From Taishania sp965247975 (GTDB lineage: Bacteria > Bacteroidota > Bacteroidia > Flavobacteriales_D > Crocinitomicaceae), in assembly GCA_965247975.1 (NCBI GenBank), contig OZ252050.1, positions 2,728,001 to 2,792,000 on the forward strand: DNA of 64,000 bases, in the 5' to 3' direction. The notes below the pieces were generated by a model. The model was not told the origin of the DNA and ran no database searches. It was given only the letters and a program-made list of their open reading frames with translations. Shown here in pieces: positions 18,386-26,538 of this stretch. A program made the position numbers and the translations under genes. The first letter of the stretch is position 1. Every line of letters begins with the position of its first letter.

Positions 18386-18616
18386 ATGAAAAAATTAATT
18401 GTAGCGTTTTCATTGTTGTTGGCAACAGGATTTGTAGCAAATAACGTATATGCAGCAACAACGACTGTGAAGTCTGAAGTTGTGAAAAAAGAGAAAGAAA
18501 AAAAGAAAAAGAAAAAGAAAAAAGGTGCAGCTTGCGAAGCGAAAGAAGGAGAGGCTAAATCTTGTTCAGGAGCTTCAGGAACAACAACAAAATCTTGTTG
18601 CCAAAGCAAAAAATAA
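18386..18616 (+). CDS. Small exported Lys-rich, Cys-containing protein
   Basis: 76 aa. A clear signal peptide (MKKLIVAFSLLLATGFVANNVYA) is followed by a block of 11 basic residues in 12 (about 34-45) and an Ala/Gly/Ser-rich tail with four cysteines including a CC pair. No family was recognised. The Lys block is encoded by a run of almost pure A with few G (about 18486-18522), a potential slippage site. A strong terminator follows at 18640, so this is a discrete transcription end. Possible roles (metal binding, polyanion binding) are speculation. Confidence 0.7.
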   Translation: MKKLIVAFSLLLATGFVANNVYAATTTVKSEVVKKEKEKKKKKKKKGAACEAKEGEAKSCSGASGTTTKSCCQSKK

Positions 18617-18639
18617 TATTTTTCTTACATATTATGTTG

Positions 18640-18672
18640 AATCCGCTTTTCTTTTGAGAAGCGGATTTTTTT
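18640..18672 (+). terminator. Rho-independent terminator after the Lys-rich gene
   Basis: Stem AATCCGCTT/AAGCGGATT (18640-18648 with 18659-18667) with a 10-nt loop and seven Ts, 24 bp after the stop. Confidence 0.85.
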
Positions 18673-18685
18673 ATTCTCATTTGCC

Positions 18686-19222
18686 ATGAATCAATTTCCA
18701 GAACTTTTCACTAATCGACTTCGTTTAGGTCGCATTCGTCAATCAGATATCCCGCTCATCGTTACATACGCCAACAACAAAAACATTTCTGACAATGTAT
18801 TAACCTTGCCTTTTCCTTACACCGAAGAAAACGCGCTGCAATGGATCAAAATGTCTGAAGATGGTTTTGAAAAAGAAAAAGATTACATCTTTGGAATTTA
18901 CCTGAACGAAACGGATGAATTTATTGGTGGGATTGGTCTTCACACCGATAAAATTCATTTTAAAGCTGAATTGGGTTATTGGATTGCAGAACCTTTTTGG
19001 AACAAAGGATTTGCCAGTGAGGCAGGAAAAGAAATACTTAGATTTGGATTTGAATCTTTGAAATTGAACAAAATCTATGCAAGCCATTTCCTCTTCAATC
19101 CCGCATCTGAAAAAGTGCTTCAGAAAATTGGCATGAACAAAGAAGCAACTTTGAAAGACCATTATTTTAAAAATGGGAAATTTGAAACCGTTGGATTGTA
19201 TTGTGTTTTGAGGATTTTGTGA
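18686..19222 (+). CDS. GNAT family N-acetyltransferase (RimJ/RimL type)
   Basis: 178 aa. The N-terminus TNRLRLGRIRQSDIP and the core IGGIGLHTDKIHFKAELGYWIAEPFWNKGFASEAGKEILRFGFE ... LNKIYASHFLFNPASEKVLQKIGM are typical of RimJ/RimL-like acetyltransferases; the acetyl-CoA loop is WNKGFASEA. The substrate may be a protein N-terminus or a small amine. It is a single gene; its TGA stop lies inside the left edge of the 48-bp palindrome at 19220-19267. Confidence 0.9.
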   Translation: MNQFPELFTNRLRLGRIRQSDIPLIVTYANNKNISDNVLTLPFPYTEENALQWIKMSEDGFEKEKDYIFGIYLNETDEFIGGIGLHTDKIHFKAELGYWIAEPFWNKGFASEAGKEILRFGFESLKLNKIYASHFLFNPASEKVLQKIGMNKEATLKDHYFKNGKFETVGLYCVLRIL

Positions 19223-19267
19223 TTTTTTTGTTGAATCGCGATTAATCGCGATTCAACAAAAAAATCA
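19220..19267. repeat. 48-bp perfect palindrome
   Basis: Both 24-bp arms match perfectly. The centre consists of two tandem copies of the 10-bp palindrome AATCGCGATT (19234-19243 and 19244-19253). A T tract precedes and an A tract follows the GC core on both strands, so it lacks the 3' U tract of a normal terminator. It includes the stop codon of the acetyltransferase gene and ends 47 bp before the YCII -7 box. Confidence 0.9.
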
Positions 19268-19313
19268 TTAAAAAACCATCTTTCTTGTCCAATTTATAAA
19301 ATCTCGATCGTCA

Positions 19314-19321
19314 TAAGTTTG
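19314..19321 (+). promoter_or_regulatory. -7 box (TAAGTTTG) for the YCII-ECF42 pair
   Basis: Exact TAnnTTTG match 36 bp before the ATG at 19358, with a weak TTTA at 17-bp spacing. Confidence 0.4.
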
Positions 19322-19357
19322 AAGTCAACAATTATAATTAATTTAAAACAAAAAAAA

Positions 19358-19702
19358 ATGACAGAATTCATGATGATTTTTAGAAATGCGTACGATCCAG
19401 CATTTAAACCTTCTCCAGAACAAATGCAAGCTAGCATCAAACAATGGCAAGATTGGATGGGTGGAATCGCTGCTCAAGGTAAGTTTATTGCAACAAATCG
19501 CTTGGGATTTAGTGGCAAAACATTGAAGCCTTCCAATGTCATTTCAGACGGACCTTATGCGGAAATCAAAGAAATTGTGGGTGGATATGTGCTTGTGAAA
19601 GCAGAAAACATCGATGAAGCTATGAAACTTGCAGAAGGTTGTCCAATTCTTGCGATTGGCGGACATGTTGAAGTAAGAGATGTAATTCCAATGAATCACT
19701 AA
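19358..19702 (+). CDS. YCII-related (DGPF-type) domain protein
   Basis: 114 aa from the ATG at 19358; an upstream in-frame TTG at 19319 overlaps the -7 box and is less likely. The sequence FMMIFRNAYDP...WQDWMGGIAAQGKFIATNRL ... VISDGPYAEIKEIVGGYVLVKAENIDEAMKLAEGCP ... VEVRDVIPM matches the YCII/DGPF group, with DGPYAE at the signature position. These small proteins form ferredoxin-like folds and are the known genomic partners of ECF42 sigma factors. The next gene is such a sigma factor and starts immediately at the next base. Confidence 0.9.
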   Translation: MTEFMMIFRNAYDPAFKPSPEQMQASIKQWQDWMGGIAAQGKFIATNRLGFSGKTLKPSNVISDGPYAEIKEIVGGYVLVKAENIDEAMKLAEGCPILAIGGHVEVRDVIPMNH

Positions 19703-20941
19703 TTGAAGGAACAACAACTGATACCACAACTTTTCAAAACAGAGTACAGGAAAATTATTTCTGTACTCTGTAAACATTTTGGAATCGTTCACATTGAAAT
19801 TGCAGAAGACATCACAAACGATACTTTTCTTTTGGCTTCGGAAACTTGGGGTTTAAAGGGCATTCCCGAAAATCCAACGGCCTGGCTTTATACCGTTGCT
19901 AAGAACAAAACCAAAGACTATTTTAAACGAAAGAAAATTCACACAGACAAAATTATTCCTACAATTCAAAAAGAACAAATTGCATCTGAAGGTTTTGAAA
20001 TTGATTTGTCGCAACAAAATATTGCGGATAGTCAGCTGCAAATGATTTTTGCCATTTGTAATCCCATCATTCCTGCTGAAAGTCAAATTGGTCTCGCGCT
20101 CCGCATCCTTTGTGGATTTGGCATTGACGAAATTGCCGATGCGTTTCTGACGAACAAAGAAACAATCAACAAACGTTTGTTTCGTGCGAAAGAAAAACTG
20201 CGTAGTGAAAACATAAAAATCGAAGTTCCGCAAGAAATCGAACTTTTGGAGCGACTAGATGCAGTTCTCGCCACCATTTACTTGCTATTCAACGAAGGCT
20301 ATCATTCAATCTCCTCCAATGTTTCTTTGAAAAAAGAGTTGTGCTTGGAAGCTATGCGCTTGAATTATATGTTGATTGAATATCCTGACACTAATCAACC
20401 AAAAGTAAACGCTTTGATGTCTCTAATGTGTTTCCATGCATCTCGTTTTGGTGCCCGCTTGGATTCATTCGGCGAACCAATTCTGTACGAAGATCAATCA
20501 AGAGATTTATGGGACGAACAATTGATCGAGAAAGGGAATTTCTTTTTAATTCAAAGTGCGAATGGAAGTGAAATTTCAAAGTACCACTTGGAAGCTTCGA
20601 TTGCTTATTGGCATGCAACAAAAATTGACAACAAAGAAAAATGGAACCATATTTTACAATCGTATAATCAACTATTGCAAATTGAATATTCTCCGATTAC
20701 GGCGCTTAACCGAACTTATGCACTATTTCGCGTCTACGGTAACGAAAAAGCAATCACTGAAGCACTGAAATTAAATTTGAACGAGAATCAATTTTATCAC
20801 AGTTTGTTGGGGCATCTTTACAGTGATTTAGACAATCAAAAAGCAATCATTCATTTCCAAAAAGCCATCAATTTAGCAAAATCCGACAATGATAAAAAAG
20901 TCATTCAAAAGTACATTACGCATTTAGCAACTCCTAATTGA
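19703..20941 (+). CDS. ECF sigma factor of the ECF42 type with C-terminal DUF6596/TPR extension
   Basis: 412 aa. Region 2 is EDITNDTFLLASETWGLKGIPENPTAWLYTVAKNKTKDYFKR and region 4 is IGLALRILCGFGIDEIADAFLTNKETINKRLFRAKEKLR. The remaining ~230 residues are an all-helical extension with LFNEGYH...EAMRLNYML...LMCFHASRFGAR...EDQSRDLWDEQLIEKG, the DUF6596-like segment. ECF42 factors lack a classical anti-sigma factor; the extension is needed for activity. No ATG fits: the only sensible start is the TTG at 19703, directly after the YCII stop, implying translational coupling. Likely controls YCII-type genes in a stress response (inferred from the group). Confidence 0.87.
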   Translation: MKEQQLIPQLFKTEYRKIISVLCKHFGIVHIEIAEDITNDTFLLASETWGLKGIPENPTAWLYTVAKNKTKDYFKRKKIHTDKIIPTIQKEQIASEGFEIDLSQQNIADSQLQMIFAICNPIIPAESQIGLALRILCGFGIDEIADAFLTNKETINKRLFRAKEKLRSENIKIEVPQEIELLERLDAVLATIYLLFNEGYHSISSNVSLKKELCLEAMRLNYMLIEYPDTNQPKVNALMSLMCFHASRFGARLDSFGEPILYEDQSRDLWDEQLIEKGNFFLIQSANGSEISKYHLEASIAYWHATKIDNKEKWNHILQSYNQLLQIEYSPITALNRTYALFRVYGNEKAITEALKLNLNENQFYHSLLGHLYSDLDNQKAIIHFQKAINLAKSDNDKKVIQKYITHLATPN

Positions 20942-20963
20942 AAATAATTACTGATGCATGTTA

Positions 20964-22016
20964 TCACATCTGAACATGATTCACATTTTCAAACAAATCA
21001 GGAATATTTTTAGGGTCTTCATCAATAATTTCTAACAAATCTCTGGTAATTCCTCTCGAAATATTCGAAATTGGAACATCATTCGGAGAGCCTTCGAATG
21101 GATTTTCACCAGCAAGACCAATGCGCAACATCGTATTGAAAACCCAAATAACAATTACTGTTAATGGAATGTTGAACCAAACGAAATAGGTCCCAATGAT
21201 TGGATTGGTATTTTTAATTTCTAAGCCTGTTTCCGCAAAGGATGGAATGATCGCCAAAGGTAAAAGCCACATGAAAATATGCACAAAATGATAGCCAATG
21301 CTTCCATATTGCTTTGGATAAGGGAAATTCTTAATGCGCTCTGATTGACCTTGTAATTCAGTCAGTTCTTTCAAAATTTCTTGCAAATTCAACAACGTGA
21401 AATCCCAGAGTTTTTTCTCATCCGTCAACCGTCTTAAATGTTTGGACTGAAGATTCATTAAGGCATTTGTTTTATTTTCCTTGGACATTACATACTTAAA
21501 TTCTTCCTTCGAAAGCAGGGGTTCAATTTCTTCTTCCAAGGTTGTTTCATGCTCTGGAATGTTGTACCAAAAATCAAGCTTCTTTCCGTTCTTTGTCAAA
21601 AACTCAGTTTCCCAGACTTTTTTTGCACGCATGGCATAACGTAGCGCTGTTAACCAAGCTATGTGTCTGTTGGTCACAATTTTCAACTCATCTGATTCGT
21701 CTTTGTAAGCTTCAGCGCGATGCATGTAAAAACTATCTTTTAAGGTTATGATCAATGAACGTGAATTATTTACAATGCCTCCCCAAATTTTACGGGCCTC
21801 CCAAATTCTATCGTAAGCTGCATTGTTTTGAAAACCAACCAAAAAAGCCACAGCCGTACCAATCAATCCAACAGGTGCCAGCGGTAATTGCAACCATCTG
21901 ATATTCAACAACTCAAAAAGACACGTGTAAACTGTCGCTATTATAAAAAAGAAAATGAGCTCTCTTTTTGTCCAGAGAATAACGCTTTTAAGAGGAAACC
22001 GTCGCTGAATATACAT
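20964..22016 (-). CDS. Bestrophin family (UPF0187) anion channel
   Basis: 350 aa. The N-terminal region has two membrane segments and the conserved WLQLPLAPVGLIGTAVAFLVGFQNNAAYDRIWEARKIWGGIVNNSR. A middle soluble helical part contains the downstream GYHFVHIFMWLLPLAIIPSF and IWVFNTMLRIGLAGENPFEGSPNDVPI motif. Bacterial bestrophins form pentameric channels, some cation- and some anion-selective. The gene converges with the ECF42 gene (22 bp between stops) and is divergent from the reductase gene at 22166. Confidence 0.88.
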   Translation of the reverse strand: MYIQRRFPLKSVILWTKRELIFFFIIATVYTCLFELLNIRWLQLPLAPVGLIGTAVAFLVGFQNNAAYDRIWEARKIWGGIVNNSRSLIITLKDSFYMHRAEAYKDESDELKIVTNRHIAWLTALRYAMRAKKVWETEFLTKNGKKLDFWYNIPEHETTLEEEIEPLLSKEEFKYVMSKENKTNALMNLQSKHLRRLTDEKKLWDFTLLNLQEILKELTELQGQSERIKNFPYPKQYGSIGYHFVHIFMWLLPLAIIPSFAETGLEIKNTNPIIGTYFVWFNIPLTVIVIWVFNTMLRIGLAGENPFEGSPNDVPISNISRGITRDLLEIIDEDPKNIPDLFENVNHVQM

Positions 22017-22165
22017 AATTGATATTTGGAAAATGGATGATGAAAGTAAAATTAATTTACCAAATCAAGCGAATGATTTCATCATATTTTATTGTGTTAT
22101 CGATAATTTGTATTTTTTACAACTTTTTCTGAATGTCTAAAAATTAGAACGTTTAACTTAGCACT

Positions 22166-23233
22166 ATGAAAAACATTGATAAAACAAAACCAGTATTGGT
22201 TACTGGCGCTAATGGTTACGTTGCTAGTTGGTTGGTGAAACGCTTGTTGGATGAAGGGATCACGGTTCATGCTGCCGTTCGAAATCCAAATGATGGAGAA
22301 AAATTCAAGCATTTGAAAGAAGCTGCTCAAAATTCCACTGGAGCAATTAAGTTTTTTAAGGGTGATTTACTGTCGCCTGGATCATACAAAGAAGCGATGG
22401 AAGGTTGTGAATTAGTTTTTCATACAGCTTCTCCGTTCATTATCAATGTCAAAGACCCACAAAAAGAATTGATCGACCCAGCGGTAAAAGGAACTGAAAA
22501 TGTGCTTAACTCAGCGAATGAAGTGCTTTCCGTTAAACGAGTTGTAGTGACAAGTAGTTGCGCGGCGATATACACCGATGCCATTGACACGGTAAACGCA
22601 CCAGGTGGAAAAATAACTGAAGAAGTTTGGAACACAACCGCTTCTATTGATTACCAACCCTACAGTTTATCAAAAACACTTGCCGAAAAAAAGGCATGGG
22701 AAATGGAAAAAAATCAAGATCGATGGGACTTGGTGACTATCAATATGAGTTTGGTGTTAGGTCCAGCATTTAATGCTAAAAATGCAACTTCCGAAAGCAT
22801 GACGTTGCTCAAAATGTTTGGCGATGGACAACTAAAAATGGGTGCACCAAAGCTTGGAATCGGACTCGTGGATGTGCGTGATGTTGCCGAAGCTCATTTC
22901 AAAGCTGGTTTTACCCCAGAAGCTAAAGGGCGTTACATTACTTCGGCTCACAATACTGATTTCCTTGAAATGGGAAGCGTTTTACGGGAATCATTTGGCG
23001 ATAACTATCCTTTTCCAAAACGCGCTTTGCCAAAATGGATTTTGATGTTTCTAGGTCCGCTGATCAACAAAGCTATGACGAAGAGATATGTCCGAAACAA
23101 TGTGAATGTTCCTTGGAATGCAGACAATTCAAAAATCAAGCGCGAACTTGGAATGAATTTCAGATCGATGAAAGAAACCTTGGTGGATTCATTTCAAGTG
23201 CTGTTGGATGAGGGGATGGTGAAGAAAAGATGA
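22166..23233 (+). CDS. NAD(P)-dependent epimerase / dihydroflavonol-reductase-like SDR
   Basis: 355 aa, extended SDR family. The Rossmann motif is VTGANGYVASWLV (16-28), and the active site is YSLSKTLAEKKAW with YxxxK, preceded by VTSSCAAIY. These motifs are closest to dihydroflavonol-4-reductase/cinnamoyl-CoA-reductase-like enzymes, often aldehyde or ketone reductases. The substrate is unknown. It is a monocistronic gene. Confidence 0.87.
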   Translation: MKNIDKTKPVLVTGANGYVASWLVKRLLDEGITVHAAVRNPNDGEKFKHLKEAAQNSTGAIKFFKGDLLSPGSYKEAMEGCELVFHTASPFIINVKDPQKELIDPAVKGTENVLNSANEVLSVKRVVVTSSCAAIYTDAIDTVNAPGGKITEEVWNTTASIDYQPYSLSKTLAEKKAWEMEKNQDRWDLVTINMSLVLGPAFNAKNATSESMTLLKMFGDGQLKMGAPKLGIGLVDVRDVAEAHFKAGFTPEAKGRYITSAHNTDFLEMGSVLRESFGDNYPFPKRALPKWILMFLGPLINKAMTKRYVRNNVNVPWNADNSKIKRELGMNFRSMKETLVDSFQVLLDEGMVKKR

Positions 23234-23386
23234 TTGTTGACTTCAGCTCAGACCTGAATTCACAATTTTGCAAAGAACCATCATAGCCAAGTTTGTAAAT
23301 AGAAAAAGTTGAATTTGGTTCCTCACAATTATTATTTTTACCTCGATTCAAATTGAGAACAACGGTAAAACCTCGACTAAGTTAAA

Positions 23387-23971
23387 ATGAGTTACATTAA
23401 AGAAATCGGTATTATATTATCATACTTAGCGACTTTGGCTTTTTGTTATTTCTTTGACTGGAAGCCATTTGGTGTTTTTTTTTCATACGTCGTTGAAATT
23501 GTTGTGCTCGGTATTTTGTATGCCATTTTGAGATTCAAGGATGAGAGAATAAACCCGCAGAAATATAGAAAATCTCAATCCACATCTACCCAACTTATGG
23601 CCGTTCTGGGATTCTCTTTCGTTCAGTTCTTTCTACTATTTTTCATTTCTAGAAAAATTTCCGGCTCCGATGAGTCGATTGATTGGGTAATGCTATTCAA
23701 TAAAGAAGCATTGTTTACATTTTGCATAATCCTGTTTTTTTATTCACTTCAAGCATTTCAGACTCGCAATAATAGTAAACAAACGGAATTATTTCTGAGT
23801 GAATTTTTAATTAAAGTTATTATTCTGACCGTTGCCAACTTACTTGGATTTCTTGCTGTTTCTCAGTTTGAACTTAAATACTGGTTTTCAGTCTTATCTG
23901 TAATGGTCGCCTTCCGAGTTGTGATGGAAATATACTTTGAACGTAAAGGGCGCATTCAGTTATCCAAATAA
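23387..23971 (+). CDS. Integral membrane protein, DUF6498-like
   Basis: 194 aa with about five hydrophobic segments (about 8-25, 28-45, 68-88, 108-125, 140-180). FDWKPFGVFFSYVVEIVVLGIL resembles the conserved core of DUF6498 proteins, but this is by eye and not certain. No charged catalytic residues stand out. It lies alone between two unrelated plus-strand genes, with a 14-bp perfect palindrome TTGCAAATTTGCAA at 24037-24050 downstream. Confidence 0.6.
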   Translation: MSYIKEIGIILSYLATLAFCYFFDWKPFGVFFSYVVEIVVLGILYAILRFKDERINPQKYRKSQSTSTQLMAVLGFSFVQFFLLFFISRKISGSDESIDWVMLFNKEALFTFCIILFFYSLQAFQTRNNSKQTELFLSEFLIKVIILTVANLLGFLAVSQFELKYWFSVLSVMVAFRVVMEIYFERKGRIQLSK

Positions 23972-24217
23972 TATATTCAAACTAAGGTTTAAAATTAGCG
24001 AGCGGATCAATTCAATGAACCCTTTCCAATTCAATTTTGCAAATTTGCAACATCGAAAATAAGAATTGATTTTCAATTAATTACGAGTGAAATTTTCGCA
24101 TAATCAAACATGCATTACCTTGCTTATTGGAAATAAAAAAATTGCAATTCTCCAAAAAAAGTTAAAATTAGTCAGAGCATATAACAATTCCAAAACTCCT
24201 TCGTGTATGCTTCTTCC

Positions 24218-25060
24218 ATGAACCGTAGAAAATTTTTAAAACGTACTTTTTGGGGCACAGTCGGCGTTGGATTTGTGTCAGGAATCTATGCATGGCAAAT
24301 AGAGCCTTTTTGGTTGGAAATTGTGAAACACAAAATGCCCTTGAAAAACTTGCCCGATCATTTGGTGGGTAAAACAGTGATGCAAATCAGCGACATGCAT
24401 GTAGGAAATCGGTTTGATTATCAATTCCTGATCGAATCCATGCAAAAAGCACAAAAACTCAACCCTGATTTTGTGGTCTACACAGGCGATTATGTGAGCT
24501 ATGAAACAAATCAACAAATCGAACAATTGAATGTGGTCTTGAAACACGCCGTTCTCGGAAAAATCGGAACATTTGGCATTCTTGGGAACCATGATTATGG
24601 CAAAAATTGGGCAGAACAAGAAGTGGCGGATAAAATAACCGTGCAACTAGAAATGGCTGGCATACATGTTTTGAGCAATAAAAGTTTTGAAGTGAATGGC
24701 TTGACATTCCTTGGATTTGACGATTATTGGGGTTTGAATTTCGGACCCGAAGAACTGATGCGGAATCATGATCCCCAAAAACCGACAATTGCTTTGTGTC
24801 ACAATCCAGATGTGTGCGATTTAGATGTTTGGCATGGCTACAAAAGCTGGATTTTGTCGGGTCACACACACGGCGGACAAGTGAAAGCACCATTTTTAGA
24901 TCCATTTGTATTGCCAGTTAAAAACGAAAGATATACTTCTGGCGAAATTGATTTGAAGGATGGAAGGACTTTGTATATCAATAGAGCATTGGGTCATTTG
25001 TGGCAAGTGAGGTTTAATGTTAGGCCCGAAATTACTGTTTTTAGGCTTGAGAAAGGTTGA
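24218..25060 (+). CDS. Metallophosphoesterase, YkuE/LpxG-like, exported or membrane-bound
   Basis: 280 aa from the ATG at 24218, which begins MNRRKFLKRTFWGTVGVGF, a Tat-like or anchor sequence; an upstream GTG at 24203 adds five residues. The calcineurin-type metal ligands are all present: SDMHVG, TGDYVS, GNHDYG, CHNPD and SGHTHGGQ. YkuE-type enzymes act on lipid or nucleotide phosphodiesters at the membrane; some homologues remove phosphate from lipid A precursors (LpxG). The substrate is not determinable here. Confidence 0.88.
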   Translation: MNRRKFLKRTFWGTVGVGFVSGIYAWQIEPFWLEIVKHKMPLKNLPDHLVGKTVMQISDMHVGNRFDYQFLIESMQKAQKLNPDFVVYTGDYVSYETNQQIEQLNVVLKHAVLGKIGTFGILGNHDYGKNWAEQEVADKITVQLEMAGIHVLSNKSFEVNGLTFLGFDDYWGLNFGPEELMRNHDPQKPTIALCHNPDVCDLDVWHGYKSWILSGHTHGGQVKAPFLDPFVLPVKNERYTSGEIDLKDGRTLYINRALGHLWQVRFNVRPEITVFRLEKG

Positions 25061-25130
25061 TGAAAATGGTTTGATTTTACAGCAAATTAGAATGTGCATT
25101 TGCTTACTAGGGATTTCTGGAATTTTGGAT

Positions 25131-25146
25131 TTCGGGATATCCCGAA
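25131..25146. promoter_or_regulatory. 16-bp perfect palindrome
   Basis: TTCGGGATATCCCGAA in the 268-bp gap between the metallophosphoesterase and the thioredoxin-like gene. It is GC-rich against an AT-rich background; it could be an operator. No flanking T tract. Confidence 0.5.
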
Positions 25147-25328
25147 GAGCCATTGAAAATCGATTAAATACTGGGAAAAACCCATGATTTAGATCTCAAA
25201 GCGCCTAGTTAAATTAGCACGAATAGCACGCATATCATTATTCTGAAATCGTTTCAAAATTTTGTAACATTGTATTGTTTTCAAAAAAGCATCCTTACTT
25301 AAAGAAGCAAAATTATCCAAATTTAACC

Positions 25329-25883
25329 ATGGCACTCACAGAATCAAACCAATTTCCAAACGGCATAATTGCTCCAGATTTCACTCTTTTTGATACAGTT
25401 TCAAACACTTACAAATCGCTTTCTGATTTAAAAGGCCAACATGGAACGGCGATTTTTTTTATTTGCAACCATTGTCCATTTGTGGTACATGTAAACGAAG
25501 AATTGGTTCGGATGGCGAATGATTACTTTTCCAAAGGAATTAGTTTTGTAGCGATTAGTAGTAACGACATTGAAAAATATCCGCAAGACGGTCCTGGAAA
25601 AATGAAAGAAGTTGCTCAAATTCTTGGATATCCGTTTCCCTACCTGTATGATGAAACACAAGTTGTAGCCATAAATTACGATGCGACCTGCACACCAGAT
25701 TTGTATCTGTTTGATACCGACTTAAAATGTGTTTATCACGGACAATTGTGTGATTCGCGCCCTGGAAACACTATCGAAGTAACAGGCCATGATTTTCGAA
25801 ATGCGATGGATTGTTTGTTGAACAACGAATCGAACTCGAAACCCGTTAAACCAAGTATAGGTTGCGGAATTAAATGGTTTTAA
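25329..25883 (+). CDS. Thioredoxin-fold (AhpC/TSA-like) protein with CXXCP
   Basis: 184 aa from the ATG at 25329 (an in-frame upstream extension to 25275 is unsupported). GIIAPDFTLFDTVSNTYKSLSDLKGQHGTAIFFICNHCPFV shows a thioredoxin-like fold with the active-site motif CNHCP and the distal cis-Pro CTPD. This arrangement is typical of the 'thioredoxin family protein' annotated widely in Bacteroidota, related to ResA/peroxiredoxin-like thiol enzymes. No signal peptide is visible, so it is probably cytoplasmic. Downstream lies the tandem repeat array. Confidence 0.85.
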   Translation: MALTESNQFPNGIIAPDFTLFDTVSNTYKSLSDLKGQHGTAIFFICNHCPFVVHVNEELVRMANDYFSKGISFVAISSNDIEKYPQDGPGKMKEVAQILGYPFPYLYDETQVVAINYDATCTPDLYLFDTDLKCVYHGQLCDSRPGNTIEVTGHDFRNAMDCLLNNESNSKPVKPSIGCGIKWF

Positions 25884-25905
25884 AAAAAGAAAACATTCGC
25901 TCTTA

Positions 25906-26483
25906 ACCGCTGAGGACACAAAGAGCGCAAAGGAAGTGCAAGTTTATGTATTCAACATGATAAATCCCTCTGCATACTCTGTGAACTTTGTGGTTAAATA
26001 AAAATAGCATTTTTACCGCAGAGAGCGCAATGGGCGCAAAGGAAGTGCAAGTTTATGAATTCATTATTCAACATCATAAATCCCTCTGCGTACTCTGTGA
26101 ACTTTGCGGTTAAATAAAAACTAGCATTTTTTACCGCTGAGGGCGCAATGGGCGCAAAGGAAGTGCAAGTTTATGAATTCATTATTCAACATCATAAATC
26201 CCCTTTGCGCACTCTGTGAACTTTGCGGTTAATTAAAAAACAGCATTTTTACCGCTGAGGGCGCAATGGGCGCAAAGGAAGTGCAAGTTTATGAATTCAT
26301 TATTCAACATCATAAATCCCTCTGCGTACTTTGTGAACTTTGCTATTAAATAAAAACTAGCATTTTTACCGCAGAGGGCGCAATGGGCGCAAAGGAAGTG
26401 CAAGTTTATGAATTCATTATCCAATATCATAAATCCCTCTGCGTACTTTGTGAACTTTGCGGTTAATAGAAAAAAATGTTATT
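25906..26483. repeat. Array of five ~118-bp tandem direct repeats
   Basis: Units begin at 25906, 26015, 26133, 26251 and 26368 (lengths 109, 118, 118, 117, ~116). Each starts ACCGC(A/T)GAG and contains GCGCAAAGGAAGTGCAAG and CTCTGTGAACTTTGCGGT, so its two ends form an imperfect inverted repeat. Units 2-5 are roughly 90% identical to one another; unit 1 is the most divergent and shortest. It fills the 655-bp gap between the thioredoxin-like and MBL genes. Not a CRISPR: the whole unit is conserved, with no variable spacers. No ORF in it looks real. Confidence 0.92.
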
Positions 26484-26538
26484 ACCAGATGATCTTTATG
26501 AAAAAACTTTGTGACATTTGTCAGAAGAAGACGATTGT

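Noticed and set aside
18370..18609. 79-aa minus-strand ORF with a Phe run
   Set aside because: Antisense of the poly-Lys block of the small exported protein; the Phe run is its complement.
19220..19267. Palindrome as a normal bidirectional terminator
   Set aside because: A tracts, not T tracts, follow the GC core on both strands, so the RNA would lack a U-rich 3' tail directly after the stem.
24459..24905. 148-aa minus-strand ORF in the metallophosphoesterase gene
   Set aside because: Shadow of the real gene, which carries all catalytic motifs on the plus strand.
26233..26430. 65-aa minus-strand ORF with an internal repeat (LNNEFINLHFLCAHCALSGK)
   Set aside because: It is a reading of the tandem repeat array; the internal repeat follows the DNA period of ~118 bp and no start context or homologue-like motif is present.
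25906..26483. CRISPR array
   Set aside because: Entire ~118-bp unit is repeated without unique spacers, and no cas genes are nearby.
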